Positions 62,681-64,000 of a DNA stretch of 64,000 nucleotides are shown piece after piece. Every line of letters begins with the position of its first letter. Position 1 is the stretch's first letter. The position numbers and the translations under genes were made by a program. The stretch is from NCBI GenBank assembly GCA_016722445.1, contig JADKIZ010000008.1:62001-126000 (forward strand), given 5' to 3'. The notes under the pieces are model-generated. The model had not been told where the DNA came from. It searched no databases and was given only the letters and a program-made list of their open reading frames with translations. The DNA is from Flavobacteriales bacterium. GTDB taxonomy: Bacteria; Bacteroidota; Bacteroidia; Flavobacteriales_D; Sanyastnellaceae.

Positions 62681-64000
62681 ATGAAAAGAAACCTACTCGC
62701 GCTTTTTGGCGCTGTGATGTCGTTGATGGCTCAAAGTCAGACCCCTTGCGTGGATGGCATGGCTGGAGAATATCCATGTGACAACATCGATTTATTGAAA
62801 TTTATGCCGATGGCAGAAATTGGAGGAGGTGCCAATACCAATGACATCTGGGGATGGAAAAGCCCTACCACTGGCCATGAATACGCCTTGGTGGGTTGTT
62901 CAAACGGAACTGCTTTCGTTGACATCACAAATCCTGTGGATCCTATCTATCTCGGGCTTTTACCAACTCATACGGTAAATAGTCTTTGGCGTGACCTGGA
63001 AACATTCAACAACTTTGTTTTCATCGGAAGTGAAGCACCCGGTCATGGTTTACAGATTTTCGATTTGACTCAACTTGATGCTGTGACCGGCGCGCCTGTT
63101 ACATTCACGGAATCTGCGTACTACGGCGAATTTGGACACAGTCATACTATAACCATCAATACCGCAACGGGTTTTTTATATGCTATGGGTTCGGATACAT
63201 TTGATGGTGGTCTGCACATTGTTGATATCAATGATCCATTGAATCCAACTCTTGCCGGAGGTTATAGTGAAGATGGATATACCCACGACGGATATGTTTG
63301 GCTTTATGATGGTCCCGACCCAAATTATCAAGGAAAAGAAGTCTTTTTTGCTTGCAATGAAGATGAACTCACCATTGTGGATGTAACCGACAAAAGCGAT
63401 TGTCAGGCTATTGGCATGTATGATTACGAAGGCGAAGCTTTAGTTGGGTATGTGCATCAGGGTTGGGTCACCAAAGACAAAGCGCATTTCTTGGTAGATG
63501 ATGAATTGGATGAAATTCAAATTGGAAATGCTCAGGAGCCCTATGGTACACGAACACACATGTTCGATATTTCTTCTTTGGAAAATGTGAATTACATGGG
63601 CTTCTATGAAACAGATAACACTTCCATTGATCACAACATGTATGCATTGGATCAATTCATTTATCAAAGCAATTACCGAAGTGGCGTCCGCGTCGTGGAT
63701 GCTGTTCGCGTGCAGGATGCACAGTTAAGTGAAGTAGGCTTTTTCGACCTTTATCCTACCAATGATTTTGCGCAATTCAGCGGTACCTGGAGCAATTACC
63801 CTTATCTGCCAAGTCAGGTGAATATTGCGACAAGTATGTATGAGGGATTTTTTATCCTTCGTCCTCGATTGCTTTATTTCACACAAAATGAAGTGGAAGT
63901 GTGTGGTGGAAGTCAGGTTGTTCTGGAATTGAATGTCAATGCTGAAATTGCCTTTCCAGTAACGGCTTCTATACAAGGATTGCCTGGCGCTGCGGTGCCA
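62681..64000 (+). CDS. Secreted choice-of-anchor B / LVIVD-repeat protein (partial)
   Basis: The frame is open from ATG 62681 to the window end (440 codons) with no stop, so the C-terminus is missing. Signal peptide (LLALFGAVMSLMAQSQ). Repeated beta-propeller-like units include LVGCSNGTAFVDITNPVDPIYLG and IVDINDPLNPTLAGG, typical of LVIVD or choice-of-anchor B proteins, with GHSHTITIN and HDGYVWLYDG. A T9SS domain is expected beyond the edge. Probably a surface propeller protein. Confidence 0.87.
   Translation, partial: MKRNLLALFGAVMSLMAQSQTPCVDGMAGEYPCDNIDLLKFMPMAEIGGGANTNDIWGWKSPTTGHEYALVGCSNGTAFVDITNPVDPIYLGLLPTHTVNSLWRDLETFNNFVFIGSEAPGHGLQIFDLTQLDAVTGAPVTFTESAYYGEFGHSHTITINTATGFLYAMGSDTFDGGLHIVDINDPLNPTLAGGYSEDGYTHDGYVWLYDGPDPNYQGKEVFFACNEDELTIVDVTDKSDCQAIGMYDYEGEALVGYVHQGWVTKDKAHFLVDDELDEIQIGNAQEPYGTRTHMFDISSLENVNYMGFYETDNTSIDHNMYALDQFIYQSNYRSGVRVVDAVRVQDAQLSEVGFFDLYPTNDFAQFSGTWSNYPYLPSQVNIATSMYEGFFILRPRLLYFTQNEVEVCGGSQVVLELNVNAEIAFPVTASIQGLPGAAVP

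Overview
The window comes from a Bacteroidota chromosome, most likely a Flavobacteriales-like marine or freshwater lineage. The evidence is type IX secretion (T9SS) sorting domains of both type A and type B, a SusC/SusD pair, DUF4249 and DUF3127 genes, an FG-GAP/ASPIC protein, and Bacteroidota -7 promoter elements (TAnnTTTG) ahead of many genes. I recognise no rRNA, tRNA or CRISPR array. The family cannot be fixed from the sequence alone.

Layout. 0-7 kb: end of a T9SS protein, ychF, long-form gap, a fatty-acid hydroxylase/PKD/SRAP operon and a SIMPL-like secreted protein. 7-13 kb: frame-broken M1 peptidase, clpS, M48 lipoprotein, TPR protein, asparagine-synthetase-B-like protein. 13-27.5 kb, mostly minus strand: TonB receptor with DUF4249, HEAT-cyclophilin lipoprotein, SiaB-like kinase, WYL regulator, muramidase-like protein, a DUF3127 operon divergent from a DEAD-box helicase, purE with a flavin reductase, nucleoside permease. 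27.5-29.7 kb: dnaX with an S4 protein. 29.8-38.7 kb: a glucan-utilisation locus (SusC, SusD, two accessory surface proteins, T9SS-exported GH13 amylase) whose two promoters share a palindromic operator. 38.8-54.4 kb: folD, large secreted surface proteins including a repeat adhesin of about 1,900 residues, a trypsin-like protease, STAS protein, RNase Z, arginase. 54.8-64 kb, accessory in character: lipocalin, coiled-coil lipoprotein, Dps, an IS256-type insertion with a 9-bp target duplication, CPBP protease, Na/Pi transporter, DJ-1/NTF2 fusion, and the start of a choice-of-anchor B protein.

The strongest new-looking signals are an in-phase A10 slippery run followed directly by a small hairpin in dnaX, where both shifted frames stop within about ten codons (predicting a short gamma form); the paired operator in the glucan locus; and an A-B-C higher-order repeat in the giant adhesin.

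About ten genes are broken by single-base indels, mostly short A/T-run contractions, with otherwise well-preserved protein sequence on both sides. I read most of these as sequencing or assembly errors, denser after about 51 kb, rather than real pseudogenes.
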